Assembly: GCA_001179505.1 (NCBI GenBank)
Contig: CDMY01000859.1
Span: forward strand, 114,687-178,686
Direction of reading: 5' to 3'
Origin: Vitrella brassicaformis
Lineage: Eukaryota > Sar > Vitrellaceae
Length of the DNA stretch: 64,000 nt
The position numbers were made by a program, and so were the translations under genes. Position 1 is the stretch's first letter; every line of letters starts with the position of its first letter. Of this stretch, positions 24,509 to 37,046 are shown piece after piece. The notes under the pieces are model-generated. The model was not told where the DNA came from and ran no database searches. It saw nothing but the letters and a program-made list of their open reading frames with translations.

Positions 24509-27500
24509 ATGTCCGTTTGCTCTGAATGGTCAGCAGCATTCGTAGTCATCGGTGGATGCCATTCATCTCATTTGTCTGTTTGATCAGGTCGTCCGAGGAC
24601 ACGGAAGAATGGCTGCGGTGGAATGGACTGTCAGTCGACTACGTTGCTGCATTCAGAGAGAACCACATACGCGGAGATATATTGGTACGCCTCGAAACAG
24701 CCAGACATGCACTCCCGAAGGCAGATCTATCTCTCGGCTGCTGTGGTCATGCCATAGATGGACCTGACAGCCGCCGACTTGACCGATATGGGACTGGAGG
24801 ACCACCAGCAGTTCTTCGCTGCTCGAGCTGCACTCGACTCGTCATCGCCATCCCTCCCGCCTTCATGGCGCATCCGAGCCATCCAGAAGGGCGACGCAGC
24901 CACAACCATGCGCCGCGGCAGCAGAAGAGAAGGGGCCATGGATGTCGTCCTGACACGTTCGGCGCCTCTCATGATGCAGGACAGCGCCGCTGATCGGCAT
25001 GCGGACCGCTCCATCACCCTCATGCCCTGCACCTTAGCGGGTGCCATCCATCATGCGGAGGAGTCTGTGGTGCAGACACTGAGGGGCTCCACGCAGAGGG
25101 GCCTGCTGGCAATCAAGAGGGCTCTGGTATGCAGCGAGGGAGGGAGGGAGGCCAGGGAGATCGACACACTTGCGGTCTGCTATACGCAGGGCACTGTGGA
25201 GGATATCGGAACCGCTGTGGTGCGTGGGTGTCGAGTATGGCACCACACGGGGCCAGCATCGGAGGACGGCCACCTCATCCTGGAGGATCACTCAGGTCAC
25301 ACGATGCAACGCATGCCGCCACTCATTGCTGTACTCGTGTGTCGCGGTTCTCGGACACAGGATCTGGCGTGCCTATTGCTCCGTCTTGCGTCGCCGAGCT
25401 GCTGCATCGCAGCCACCAGCCTGCTGAAGACACGGCAGCATCGGTGTGGCGGTGCGACTGCGTTGTCCTCGTCACCTCAGATGCCCAGGACGCCGGCACC
25501 AAAATGTACGCCAAAGCCATTTAGCGACCAAGTGCATGAGGGGTCGAATATGTAAGGGGCGGTGTGTGTGAGTGTGTGCTTGGTGCAGCTTCGACGCGCT
25601 GGTGAGGTCAGATGCGTCAGTGAGTCCCCCAGGAGTGGTAGCCGTCGAGCTGGAGGGAGAGGATGGCAACGGCAGCGATGAGGCGCTGAGGGCACTTTAC
25701 ACAACTCTCATGGTGCGTACCCATAGGACACCTATACACACCATGAGCAATCGTGTGTGTCTTTGTGTGTCGGTTATTTGATCCATCCCAGGAAGGCGGC
25801 ACAGTGGAGGAGGCGGCGGAATCTGCCCAAGACAAGGCCCCCCACGCCCAGATCTTCACCTTCAGTGCTGCCACCGACTTGGACGCTGACGACGACAGGG
25901 CACCGCTGCGGCCTCTGCTTGTCGACCGCAGGAGGCGGCCACCACAGCTCACCGACCGCATCAATGACACGTACGCAGGGACTGAAATACACTCACATCA
26001 GGTCACTCACATCTATCGTTCCATGTGTGCATTGCATTAGGACGTCCCCCTACCCGCCCATCGACCTCCCTCCTCTGCCCCATGATGGCTACATGGGCAG
26101 CGAGAGAAACGTCTGGAACGTGCGTAAGAGAGAGAGGTCCACACAGGGCTTGGCTTGTATGTCCGCATGCGCCACCTAACGCTTCTATTCTTCCTCCAGG
26201 TGGTCAGGGCGCTGCGTCGTGTTCGGGCCGTCTGGCTGATGGGCGTCACTGGGGTGGGCAAATCCACCGTTGCGGCCGCTGCTGCACACTACGTCGGATG
26301 TCGGTCCCACTACGCTGATGGCGTGGCTTGGGTGGCCCTGGAAGGATGCCGGGACATGGAATGCGTCACATCCACTCTCGAGCGGGCACTCAAGGTCAGG
26401 GTGGTGGATGGTGATGGTGTGGATGGCGGGGCGCACCATCCTGTGCCGCATGTCAATGGCCACCGGCTGCTGGTCTTCGACCAAGGTGACAACCGACCTG
26501 CCTGCATGTGACGAATGCAGGCATCGACGTTGTGTGTGTGTTTTTTGCTGTCAGTCGACGCCCTTCTCTCCCACAGCGGCCCATCTCTGCTCGAATGGCT
26601 GTCAAGGCTCATCCGCACGGCGCCGAGGGTCACAATGATCATCACTGCTCGCCAGGCCATCCCCAGCCACCCATCCTTTGCAGAAGAGACGGAGACCATC
26701 GAAATCAGGGGGCTGTCGAGGACCATTTCTGTCCAGTTCTTGCTCAAGCAGGCCTCCTCCGCCAATCAGGAGATGGCTGAGCAGCTGGCTGGTGAGTGGG
26801 GCGGGCACTCAGGGGGGAGGGAGGGAAGCGATGACAGGTCCAAATTCTTCTCGTCTCTGTTTGTTTATGTGCTGGTGCAGATCTGTGTGGAGGGTTGCCG
26901 GCGGCGTTGCGGATGGCTGGCAACAGGCTAGGTGAAGGACGTACTCGACGCAAATATGAACAATCCCAATTGCTCCATTTCTTTACTACCTCAGGCGACT
27001 TTCGTTCTTCATCCCTCGCCCCCGTCGCCCTCGCGCCTCCATCCCTCAACAATCACTGGGAGGGTGACCTGTTCGATCGGCTCCTCGGCCCGGCAGTGGA
27101 CGGCCTCCCATCAGCGGCACATCGAGCCCTGCGACTTCTGTCGATGCTCCCCGGGCCCTTCTCACTCAATGCAGCGAGTGCCATGTTGGGCTCTCATCCG
27201 ACGGCCGTTTCCCCGGTTCTCGCCACTCTGCAGCGAGCGCACCTGCTCACCCGCCACTGTCAGCTCTACACCCTACCGTCCATCGTGAGGCTGCAGCAGG
27301 CAGCGTCGCCTCCATCCATCGACATCGATACGCGGCGGGGGATGGTGCGTCTCATCGGGTGGTATGCGGGGGTGCTTTTGGACGCCAGCGATCGGCTTGA
27401 GCGTGTGAAAGAGGGTGGCGGGATGGGTGGCATGACGGCTGACGGGGCTGTGCGGGGGTATGATGAGGAAAGGGTTTGTGTGGATGAGGTGGTGCGGTGG

Positions 27501-29921
27501 GCGGAGAGGATACACCCGGCGGTCTTCCTGCTCATCGTACAGGTACCGCTAGCACACCGGTAGTGGACTCTGCTGTATCTAACGAATGTGTGTTGTGAGT
27601 CCCCCTCAGGCGGGGCGTCCTGTGTTCCTTCATCGTTCGTCCTCGGCTGCGTATGTGGCGCTGTCCGAGTCGGCCCTGACAGCCCTTGTCTCCTTGCAGC
27701 ACCCCACCGCTTCCCCGCCCTCCAAGCCACAGCCAGCCCCTTTTATCCACAACAGGCCGATGGACAGGCAGGAGACGACAGACATGGACGGGTTCGTGCC
27801 TGTGCTGCTCGACTCGACGACCACAGCCATCCCCTCGTCACCCCCGTCCCCCTCACTCAACACTTCCCTCGTGTCGCCTGAGTACGATGCGCCGGTGTCG
27901 GCCGAGAGCATGGCGGTTGACCCAGAGGTGATCGCAGAGGAGATGCAGAGCCTGCACAAGATGGTGCAGCAGAGCGCCGCTGGGCTCGACAAGACGGGCG
28001 GGCCGTCAGCTACCATGGTGCATTTGTCAGTCTTGTCGATGGTGCGCATGATCGAGAGGGCTATGGTGGGGGGAGGAGACAAGTGGGACAAGAACGGCCA
28101 GAGCATGCTGCCCCGGCCGCCGGTGGGTCCGAGACCTCATGTTGGAGGTCGCAAGTGGTGGACTGACCACCCAACAGACGTGCAGGTCAGTGCAACTTGA
28201 TGGCGTCATCTCTGCATCGATGGATTCCTCTGTTGTTCCGTGCAGGCTGTGTGTGACATGCTGCTGGATGTTGCCGTTGCGTCGCGAGAGCTGGGTCGCT
28301 TCGTGCACGCCGAGCATCTGTTGATGCACGCCTCACGGCTGCTTGCCACCGTGGCCTTCGACCAGCAGAAGGCAGAACAGAGCGGCGCGTGTCTGCTCAT
28401 CAGGGGCGAAATAACCGCACAGATGGGCCGAGTCAAAGTGATGGAGGTCAGCACAGCACGACACATATCGACAGCTAGAGAGGCCGACAGTCATCTGTTG
28501 TCTGTCAGGGTGACTCCTCAACTGCTGAGGGGCTCTTCCGGACCGCTGTGGACGTCTTCGCAAGTGGCGCTCCTGACTCCAAGGTGCTTGCCAACGCCAT
28601 CATGAACCTCGCGACGTTCTACACCGACGTACGTTCTGGCAGCCATGCCTGCCCCTCTCCTCATACCCGATGTTTGCGTGTCTGATCGAGTGCAGGTGCG
28701 TGTGGACTACCCTTCAGCAGAGCGTCTGTTCCGCCAGTGTCTGCGGATGCGTCTCCGCCACACGGGGCTTCAGCACCTCGACGCCGCCGCAGTTCTCTCC
28801 AATCTGGCCATCCTCTGCTGCAACACGGGCCGACTCAGAGAGGCGAAAGGGTGAGTGAGCCGGCCTGCAGCAAGCAAAACGTACCTCTCAGCGATTCTTG
28901 TCCTCATTGTTTTGCTTCAGGTATATCCTAGAGTCGGCATCGATCCGGGAGGCGCTTCTCGGCGAGGACGACCTGTTGGTTGCTGCATCCATTCACAACC
29001 TGGCGGCCATCTGCGAAGAGCTGGGCGAGCTCGAGAAGGCAGAGACCCTATACGAGTGAGTGAACTCCCACCGACACAATACCTGCGCACATATGACGAC
29101 CCCGCCCTGTCTGCCTTCAGTCGGTGTCTGGCCATCCGCGCGCACCAGCTGCCCGAACACGACCACCGACTGGCCTTCACCCACACCAACATGTCCATAC
29201 TCTACGCCAAAATGGGCCGAGGCGACGAGGCAATCGACGCGGCGCGGCAGGCCCTGACCATCGCAGAGGCCTCTCTTGGCCATGACCACCATAAGACGTG
29301 CTCTATCCGAGGCAATTTGGCGGCTGCACTGGTTCAGAAAGATGAGCGAGATGGAGAGGGTGAGGGGTCTGGCGAGGCCGTGAGGCTTCTGGAGGAATGT
29401 TTGGCGTGCCATGAGAGGAGACAGCGCGGAGGCGATGGGTTGCGGCCTCAGTCGCTCATACCGATCGTCACCAACCTAGGAAAGGTCGTGACCCAGGGGT
29501 GAGTGGGTCAACATTTTACTTCTTCTGTGTTGTTGTGCAGGCTCGCGAGCAACAAGGCGACTACAAGGGCGGGTACGAGGCCTACGAGTCGGCCTTGGGC
29601 ATCTGCCGCACCCTCTACCCGGCGCAGCCCCACCCCCACACCTGCCGGTCTCTTTTCTTCATCGCGAGGTCGGCCTATCGCGCAATGGAGAATGAACAGC
29701 AACGCCACGACGCATTAGCCGACACGCCACGAGAGCTCTGTGAGTGGCAAGATCCGCTTGCCCCGCGTGTGTTCCCGCCTTCACGAGAGGAGATTGTGGT
29801 GTTTGTGAGGGAGTGCGAGGGCCACCTGAAGGTTCTCGAGGAGAGGGGCGAGTGTGTTCTCGGAGAAGCGGATCGGAAAGTGCTGCACGAGATGAGACAG
29901 GGGCTCAGCCTGGCCTCGTGA
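24509..29921 (+). CDS. NLR-like STAND NTPase: SAM - unassigned region - NB-ARC - TPR
   Basis: About 18 exons. A short exon MSVCSE joins in phase to WSSEDTEEWLRWNGLSVDYV, then FRENHIRGDIL and MDLTAADLTDMGLEDHQQF: a complete SAM domain (residues about 8-65). A region of about 300 residues follows, including CDCVVLVTSDAQDAGTKMYA and GVVAVELEGED; a TIR-like fold is possible but weak. The NB-ARC has P-loop GVTGVGKST, Walker B RLLVFDQVD, a sensor-like VTMIITAR, the GLPL-type CGGLPAALRMAGNRL, and a winged-helix segment ending YTLPSIVRLQ where MHD-type motifs sit. After a Ser/Pro-rich linker come at least six TPR units of kinesin-light-chain style (ALANAIMNLATFY type, AAVLSNLAILCCNTGRLREA, SIHNLAAICEELGELEKAE, THTNMSILYAKMGRGDEAI). 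The architecture implies a ligand-triggered oligomerising sensor; its function is unknown. Confidence 0.85.
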
Positions 29922-30229
29922 GCTCATGTTAGTCTGTGTGGAGCTTTTATGAGTTGTCTTTGTACTTATGTGGATGGATGGTTGCTGCAAGATGGCAACG
30001 CATTCGATGCAATGCATGGGTGTGCACTTTTCTTCTCCTCTCCTCAGTCTGGGCGCCTGGCCTGTGAACTGTTCATGGTGCTCGACCATGGCACAAGCCA
30101 CATGGTCACGCAACATCGACGATACACGGCCACAAGGCACCAGTCAACGCGATGGTGAGACGCTGGCCGCTGCCCTGGCCAATCGCTAGTAGGATCGCCG
30201 AATCGCGGCTCCCCTGACAGGACAGAAAG
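29922..30229. other. Intergenic spacer between tandem plus-strand genes
   Basis: No coding sequence or distinctive motif seen apart from short direct AT-poor stretches. The next gene's ATG is at 30230. Confidence 0.4.
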
Positions 30230-33200
30230 ATGGCCAAGAGCAATGCCAGGAGCTCGTCGTCAAGCGACAGGAGGCCGAACCCCACAAGAAAACACCCCCC
30301 CTCAACCTCTTCCAAGGCTCCCCCTGTTGAGGCTCTCACAACTGAGGGGATGAAACTGGGGGTTGACGTCGAGAAGGAGGCGTGGAGATACCTCTGCCGA
30401 TGGTACAAGAGCGGTCTGGACAAGACAGTCAAGGAAATCATCAGAGCCCAGAGCTCAGGCAGCAGCCATCAGCTGGTCCAGCGATATATACGCTTCCTGC
30501 TGGCGAGAGGCGGTGGGGCTTCATTCACCCCTCCCAGGGACGTGTGGCTGGTGTGGCAGAGCCACATGTTGCGGCCTGGCAAGTACGCCTATCATTGCTT
30601 GAAGCTGACGGGCAAGGTGATCTCACACGCGTTCGAACACGATTTGCCTGGGGGAGGGGAGGGGGACGATGACGACGCCAACCGGAAGCTCGACAATGCC
30701 GGCAAGCAGACAAAAGGACGTAGCGACGCTTTTGCTGCGACTTCAAGTTTCTCTGTCATTTTGCGCCTGCAGAGTGCCGCAGTATCGCGGAAGGACTGCA
30801 GAAAGTCATCACAGATGAGGTGGGACGTACGGATCAGTACACAGCTCACCAATGTTCTCTCTCTCTACTCTGCAGCTCATGGGCATTCTGGCCACCGAAG
30901 CCCTCGCCAAGGACTGGGCCTTCTTTGACGACCTTCTCACGAACTTCGATAAGTGTGGCATCACCAACATAAGAGGACACGTGACCAGCGATGTGGCGAA
31001 GGACTGCCCGGACATCGGTTGGCTGATGGAGGGGCTGCATGAGCTGTATCTCAAGTATCTGCAGCTGACCCACAAGTGAGCACAGGAGGGCAGGCAGGGC
31101 CACTTTCAGGAATGGATTCACTTTCGCCGGCCTGTTTGTGCCACAGGTATGGTTCGGACGTGACGCCAACGCTAGAAATTGACTGGCTGTGGCACACACA
31201 CTTGCTGCACCCGACAAGCTACGCCGATGATTGCCAGAAAATGTTCAAAACAAACATAGGTGTGCGAGACACGGCCATTCCTGTCATGTGTGCACTATGC
31301 TATTGGGATGTCTGTCTGCAGGTCATCGCCCCTTCACTGCTGACGACGCCGGTTCCATCCCCGCCAAGCACGCCCTCTCGACCTCTCTCTGGACCAAGCA
31401 CTGCGGCAACTCTCCCGCCGAGCTCATCACCCAGCTCATCCGCAAGCACAACAAACGAGAGACCGCAGTGCCAAAGAGAGACGAGGTGGCCCAGCTGGAC
31501 GCCATGGGCTTCCATGACCGAGGCACAAGCCTCCAGGCCCTCGAAGCTACTGATTTTGACGTCAATGGTGCCGCAAATCTGCTGATCGAGTGGCAGAAGG
31601 AAGGCCGTACGCCGCCGACAAGACGAGGCAAGGCAAAGGGGGCATTGAGGGGAACATCGACTGGGAGTGGACACAAGGGAGCCGGTGGGAGTGTCAAGGC
31701 GCCTCCGATTGGTGAGGTGGGTGTCACTCGAAGCGAATACGAGAGACGTCGCGACTACGTGGACTGGGTCGCTGCGCATTCATCGCCCGTACTCGAAATG
31801 ACGGTGAGACATTGGCCAAGGCCCCCTGTGCACCTGGCACACCCGCTTCTTTCTGCCCGTTGTTCAGACGTTCCTCAAGTGTCAGAAGTCTGCGGCCAGA
31901 ATGCTGAATGAGGGCAGTGGCGAGCCTGTCCAGGGTCTAATGTCGTTGCCTGTGGATGTCATGGTGCGCATTTGGGACTACGTAGCCGAGCCGTCAGCGA
32001 CCTGCGAAGCTCTCGGGTGCAAAGTTACGACAAGACAGCGGACGAGGTGAGATGGGTCAGAGCTGCCCGAGATCTAATGTCCGCCTCGTCTACAGAGGGC
32101 CTGATGGTTTGATAACCAAGACCCCCCGGTGCGGCTGCAGTCGCTGCAAACGACCGTGCGGTCTCTGCGGGGTCGGTTGTATGGGAAGGAGTGTACACAC
32201 AGTGAAATGTTCCCTTGTGTCCCATTCAGTATCGTACTCTCCGTCGAGACGAATGGCAAGTTGGCGGCACTATTGCCTACTGCGGCTGTGAGTGTCCTGA
32301 ATGCCGCCAGCTGCTGGTGCGAGAGGAGATACCAGGGGGGTTGGCGCTCGCTTGCGGCTGTGAGGGCAGCGTGTGTCAGTGCGGCAGGAAGGTCGACAGA
32401 CAGAGACGGGAGATGCCTGGCCCTGACCATCGCGGCAAACTCATGTGGTGAGTGGTCTCCAGGAGACAGACAGAAGAAATGAGGGGGCTTCTGTATGATA
32501 ATCTTTTGCGCGTGTTCTCAGGTGGTGCGGCACATGTGGTTGTGCCAAGTGCGGGAAGCTGCCTTCTACATGCAAGTGCGACGAGGACCGCTGCTGTCGC
32601 TGTTGCAGCTGCTTTCTACCAAAGGCAGTGGTCACTAAGCTCCAGAAGATGCACACGCAACCAAACACCTCCTCGTTCATCTGCAGGTCCGCACTCAGGA
32701 CGGCCTCCGAATTCCTTTCTCGTCATTGAAGGAGGGAGAATTCATCGCCACAGGGCAGAGTCCATCGTCGCCTCCCATCAGCGGCTCGTTCGGCTGTCAA
32801 GCGGCCTACCGTCGTGTCACCAAGGTGTGGAAATGCCCGGTGCCTGGAGGACGCGTGGACAGCTACTGGAGGGGGCCGAGTGGTGGAGGTGTGACCACCG
32901 GGCACCCCGTATGGGACCAAGAGCAATGGCGTCGACCTGAAGAGGTGCATGAGACCAAAGCCACACATGTGTGTGTGTGTGCGCATGGTTGTCCATGTCT
33001 CTGTCTCTCTTTGACTGCATGCAGTTGGTGGCCGACGGTCTTTGGCGGGTGGAGACACAGCCAGTGGATTTCGTCTACACGATCGAGTTGGAGGGCCATG
33101 AAGACACCGTTGAAGTGGGCGGGGTGGTGTGTGCTGCCCTGGGAGCCTACTGCGGGCCTTCATTCGGCTGGAACATCTTCACGCGCAAGACGCAGCGCTG

Positions 33201-33354
33201 CGACAAAAGCGACTGTCTCCTGTGTGACCAAGTCGTGCTGCTGAAACAAGCGAGTGTGGACTTCGCCCACATCGGTGAGGATGCCCTTGCCGTGAGATAC
33301 CCCCCGGTTGTCATGAAGGTCGGCAGGCGGCAGTGTTCGTGGATGGCAAAGTGA
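30230..33354 (+). CDS. GRDP-like (DUF1399) protein with UBA, F-box-like and Cys-rich regions
   Basis: About 11 exons. The N-terminus MAKSNARSSSSSDRRPNP is low-complexity. Two GRDP-type units follow: DVWLVWQSHMLRPGKYAYHC and later LEIDWLWHTHLLHPTSYADDC, the W-H-x-H-hhhP-x-Y signature of that family. Next is a UBA-like segment, VAQLDAMGFHDRGTSLQALE with ANLLIEW, then an F-box-like SLPVDVMVRIWDYVAEP. A Cys-rich part has many CxC/CxxC pairs (CGCSRCKRPCGLCG, CGCECPEC, CGTCGCAKCGK, CCRCCSC), probably zinc-binding. The C-terminal domain (SFGCQAAYRRVTKVWKCPVP, GWNIFTRKTQRCDKSDCLLC) also carries cysteine pairs. The combination suggests a ubiquitin-pathway adaptor; that is inference. Intron assignments near 32635-32690 are chosen to keep frame. 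Confidence 0.75.
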
Positions 33355-33702
33355 CAGAGGTTTCTCGTGGGATGGCAAGGAGAGAGAGTTTTGGCGATGC
33401 GATGGGGGTCAGGGTCGGGCGCAGTGAAGTGACCTTCAGTAGTTCTGTTTAAGAGACATCAATGCAGGATCCGTGACTGGAATAAATTGGTCAAGCGGAT
33501 TGTGGCCAGACAGATACGTCAGGATATAAAAGGCAGACAGCAATGAAGCTCAAACCCCCAACCCCCAGCCCCTCCTGAGACACGCACACTGACTAGACGA
33601 ACTGTGTGTGTGTTGTGTGTGCGGCGACTCTCTTTCCCCTTCTTCTCACTCATAGGAGCGGCAGCATCCTTCTCTCGCTCAATCACGACAACAGCAGCTA
33701 AC
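33355..33702. other. Intergenic between convergent genes
   Basis: Nothing coding supported. A short TG-rich stretch lies near 33604-33622. Confidence 0.45.
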
Positions 33703-35734
33703 TTAGGCAAGTAGGCCCTTGATGAAGGCCGCCGCCTGGTGCCCCGCGTCACATGCATATGCATAGCCCATCCGGGCCCCCCTCACCACCCGCCTCGCCA
33801 TCTCTACACAGCAGCACCCATCCTCCTCGTCACGCCCCTCCCAACTGACCAGCCACGAGTTCCCCTGCCTCTGCCAGTAGGCCACCTCCCACTTAGTCAG
33901 CTTGCTCACATACAAGCCGTCCTCGCCCCCACCCCACAGCGACCGGCACCTCCAGGAGGGGGAGGGAGGGGGAGGGCACCGTGTGTGTGGTGGTGGGCGG
34001 CCAGCTGGGCGGCCCGTACGCCATCGAGTGTGTGTGGACGGCGGCGTAGGTGGGGGGTAACACTATGTGGCGGCTGGTGTGGGTGTGGGGGCTCGCGGGC
34101 TTCTGTGGCAGTGCGACCGGCGCCACACACGGGGAGGTCATCTGACCCGGCAGAAGGGACGGGCGCAGCGGTCTCGCCGTTGCCGGTGTGTGTCTGCTGC
34201 TGTGTGTTGGTCTTGAGTGTGGGTGTGGAGGGTGCGGCGGCTGGTCCACCGGGGTTGTGGGCTGTGACCTTGGGTGAGGTGGCAGTGCGAAGGGGCATCG
34301 GTGGGGGCGTGCTGCTGTGCGGCTGGTGCTGGTGCTGTGGGTGGTGTGTGGGGCCGGGGGAGGCCGACGGTGACACGGCGGGCCCTGGGAGGGAGAGGGG
34401 GGAGCTGGGTGGGTGTGAGGGCTCCTGCTGGTCGTGGTCGCCGTCGTAGAGGGGCGCGGGGAGGGCGGGCGACAGGGGCGGGGTGGGTATCTCGGCCGCA
34501 GCAGCGGCGGCTTCCAGCACGGCGGCTGGGATCTCTTGGTCCTCCTTCAGGAACCAATTCTTGACTACCGCCTGCATGAATGTCGGCAGACAAAGACAGA
34601 CAGACAGACAGATATGTGGAGAAGAATGGATGTATGGTGCGTATGTGTACGGGTGTATGTGTCATTCCTTTACTGATTTGAGGCAGTCTGCACTTACCGG
34701 CATGCCCTCGGTGACCTCTCTCCGCCACAAGAAGATGGCCTTGTGGTGGTACTCCTCACACACGCCCTGCAGGACGGATGCATCAATCACGACCACACAG
34801 CATACGCAGACACGCCAGACCAAAAAGCTGAATGGACACAGGTCGTGTACTTAACTGACTAACGGTGCCCACTTACTTACCAGCTCCTCGTCGTATTCCC
34901 GCCGCCTCTCCTCGTCCAGGAGGACATCCCTGGCCTGCTTGATGTAATCAAACATGTAGCCGTCCTTCAAGAAACCCCTATCAGGATGAGCCTGCATCGA
35001 ATGCAATTAATGACAGCACACCCATTGCAATACAACACACCGACCGATGCATACGCACGGCTCACATCATCCCTCCAGCATGCAATGCATCGCTCCGCGT
35101 ACCCAGAAGGCTGCTTTCTTGTACGCCGCCTTGATCTCCTCCCTACTCGCAAAGGGCGACACGCCCAACACCACATAGTGGCCAAGGAGGAAGGGACCGA
35201 GCCGACCTGCACACACACAACACTCACAGAAAAATATCTCACAGGTACATTGCGTGTAAGGTCTCTATGTTTCCCTTTGTCTGTTTCCTCTGTCTGTTTC
35301 CCTCTGTCTGTTTCCCTCTGTCTGTTTCCCTCTGTCTGTTTCCCTCTGTCTGTTTCCCTTTGTCTGTCTGTTTGTCAGTCTGTTTGTATACGTACTTGTA
35401 TCATCCTCGTAGTCGGCCCACCGCGGCTTCTCCTTCCTCTCGACCTCCTGTGCGGCACTTCGTCGATCTCGGTGGCCGCCGAAGCGGCCAAATATGCGGA
35501 GACAAAAATTGAGAAGAGAAGGAGACATGGCATTCGAATGTTGATAAGCCTCTTCTTTTGCCCCTTACGCACCTGTGGTGTCCGATTCCCGCCGCCTCTG
35601 CTTTACGTGGTGGAGGCGTGGCGTGCGTCACGGCGTGTAGCGTGGACGAAGACAAAAAAAAAGATGCAACGCCTAAAAAAAAAAAAGAGAGATGGAATCG
35701 GTCGCAAGGCTGCTCGGTCAGACACACCTTTCAT
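33703..35734 (-). CDS. J-domain (DnaJ/Hsp40) protein with signal peptide and Pro-rich C-terminus
   Basis: Six or more exons. MKG at 35734 joins across an intron with a long polypyrimidine tract to VASFFLSSSTLHAVTHATPPP, a plausible signal peptide. The J-domain follows over three exons: LGHYVVLGVSPFASREEIKA, AYKKAAFW, AHPDRGFLKDG (the HPD motif) and QARDVLLDEERRREYDEEL. A short exon has CEEYHHKAIFLWRREVTEGMP. Then comes AVVKNWFLKEDQEIPAAVLE with a long Pro/Ser/Thr/His-rich stretch (34000-34570). The end is a compact domain reading YVSKLTKWEVAYWQRQGNSW and AGHQAAAFIKGLLA, which needs a frame change or short intron near 33940. It is an Hsp70 co-chaperone, probably in the secretory pathway or plastid. 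Confidence 0.75.
35268..35376. repeat. Minisatellite in an intron
   Basis: About eight copies of a 12-14-nt unit TCTGTTTCCCTC lie in an intron of the J-domain gene. Confidence 0.85.
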
Positions 35735-36508
35735 ACGCTTGTCCTTGCGGCCATGGTCTCCTCTCTGGGTCGAACCCCGGCTCCCAACCCCACAAAGCAC
35801 CCAGCAGTACGGAAACCGTCCGTGCGCACGAGGTCGTTGAGGCAGGCGGTTGACGCGGAGGGAATGTAATCCTGACGAAAGGCGCCGGTAGAAGGAGCGA
35901 AATGGAGGAGATGTGAGGAAAACACAGGCGGGCCAGGTCTAATGGAACTGAGATTTCTATCAGGGTACGGCCGGGTTTGTCTCGGAAATTCTCGCCATTC
36001 TCGGCGGGTGAATTCTCGACAAAGGTTGCAGTATTTCGCAGTGGCGTGGGGTGATTCGACTGTGCGTGATCGCAGAACATCTCATCCACATCCGCCCCCT
36101 TGCCCCNNNNNNNNNNNNNNNNNNNNNNNNNNNNNNNNNNNNNNNNNNNNNNNNNNNNNNNNNNNNNNNNNNNNNNNNNNNNNNNNNNNNNNNNNNNNNN
36201 NNNNNNNNNNNNNNNNNNNNNNNNNNNNNNNNNNNNNNNNNNNNNNNNNNNNNNNNNNNNNNNNNNNNNNNNNNNNNNNNNNNNNNNNNNNNNNNNNNNN
36301 NNNNNNNNNNNNNNNNNNNNNNNNNNNNNNNNNNNNNNNNNNNNNNNNNNNNNNNNNNNNNNNNNNNNNNNNNNNNNNNNNNNNNNNNNNNNNNNNNNNN
36401 NNNNNNCCCCCCCAGTCTCGGCGTAGGATGAGACTTGAGAGCCATCAGTCAGTCTTTTTGACGAGAGCCATGTTATGACTTGTATCCCCCCCTCCCCCCT
36501 CGTCCTTA
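35735..36508. other. Intergenic region containing a 300-nt assembly gap
   Basis: Positions 36107-36406 are exactly 300 N, a placeholder of unknown true length flanked by C-rich sequence. No feature is supported on either side within this interval. Confidence 0.9.
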
Positions 36509-36790
36509 TCACTCTGTACTTCCAGCAACATGCCCCTCCCTCCATGTCTCCCTATCTCTCTCCCTAAGCATGTCTTTGACGCAGGAGGAGATGAATGGAC
36601 CATGACGAACGCAGGAGGCTAGAAAGCACATCCACGGCAGCTCCGAGGACCGCGCCAGCCAGTCGATGAACCCAAAGAAGGCATCGTCGAGATCCTGCTG
36701 GGTGAACGACAGCTGGGTGAGGTCAAACGCCAGCCGGCGCTCCATAAGCCATATCCAGGACATGAGCCGCCAGAGCCATAACGCATCCAT
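36509..36790 (-). CDS. Small hypothetical protein, 93 residues
   Basis: The ATG at 36790 opens MDALWLWRLMSWIWLMERRL, followed by a helical, Trp- and Phe-rich sequence (DLTQLSFTQQDLDDAFFGFI, DWLARSSELPWMCFLASC) and a charged tail, with a stop at 36509. Composition is protein-like and no gene overlaps it, but it lies near the gap and could be one exon of a longer gene. Function not recognised. Confidence 0.4.
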   Translation of the reverse strand: MDALWLWRLMSWIWLMERRLAFDLTQLSFTQQDLDDAFFGFIDWLARSSELPWMCFLASCVRHGPFISSCVKDMLRERDRETWREGHVAGSTE

Positions 36791-37046
36791 GGATGGATGG
36801 ATGGAACCGCAGATCCTCAGTGCAACTGCAGTTACCTAACGTCCGGACAAACTCAGATACGTCGCTTCAACTGCACCTGCAGGAGACTGAGGGTCCCGCG
36901 GGAGCCCCCACGAGCTCGCAGAAGCCGTCCGGCCAAAGAACGTCTTTTGTTGGTGTAGCTTGGCGCAAAAAGGGGGGACACTCGGCCGAAAAGATGGACA
37001 GGATGGAGAGAAAAGAGCTCCGAGAGTTCACCAGTCTCAGGAAGGG

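Noticed and set aside
33739-34449. Plus-strand Gly/Arg/Trp-rich open frame of 236 codons
   Set aside because: It mirrors the Pro-rich coding part of the J-domain gene on the minus strand and lacks splice or start support.
35268-35376. Regularly spaced repeats resembling a CRISPR array
   Set aside because: The units are 12-14 nt with no unique spacers and lie in a eukaryotic intron; this is a minisatellite.
35718-36545. Long open frames across the N run
   Set aside because: They exist only because unknown bases contain no stop codons.
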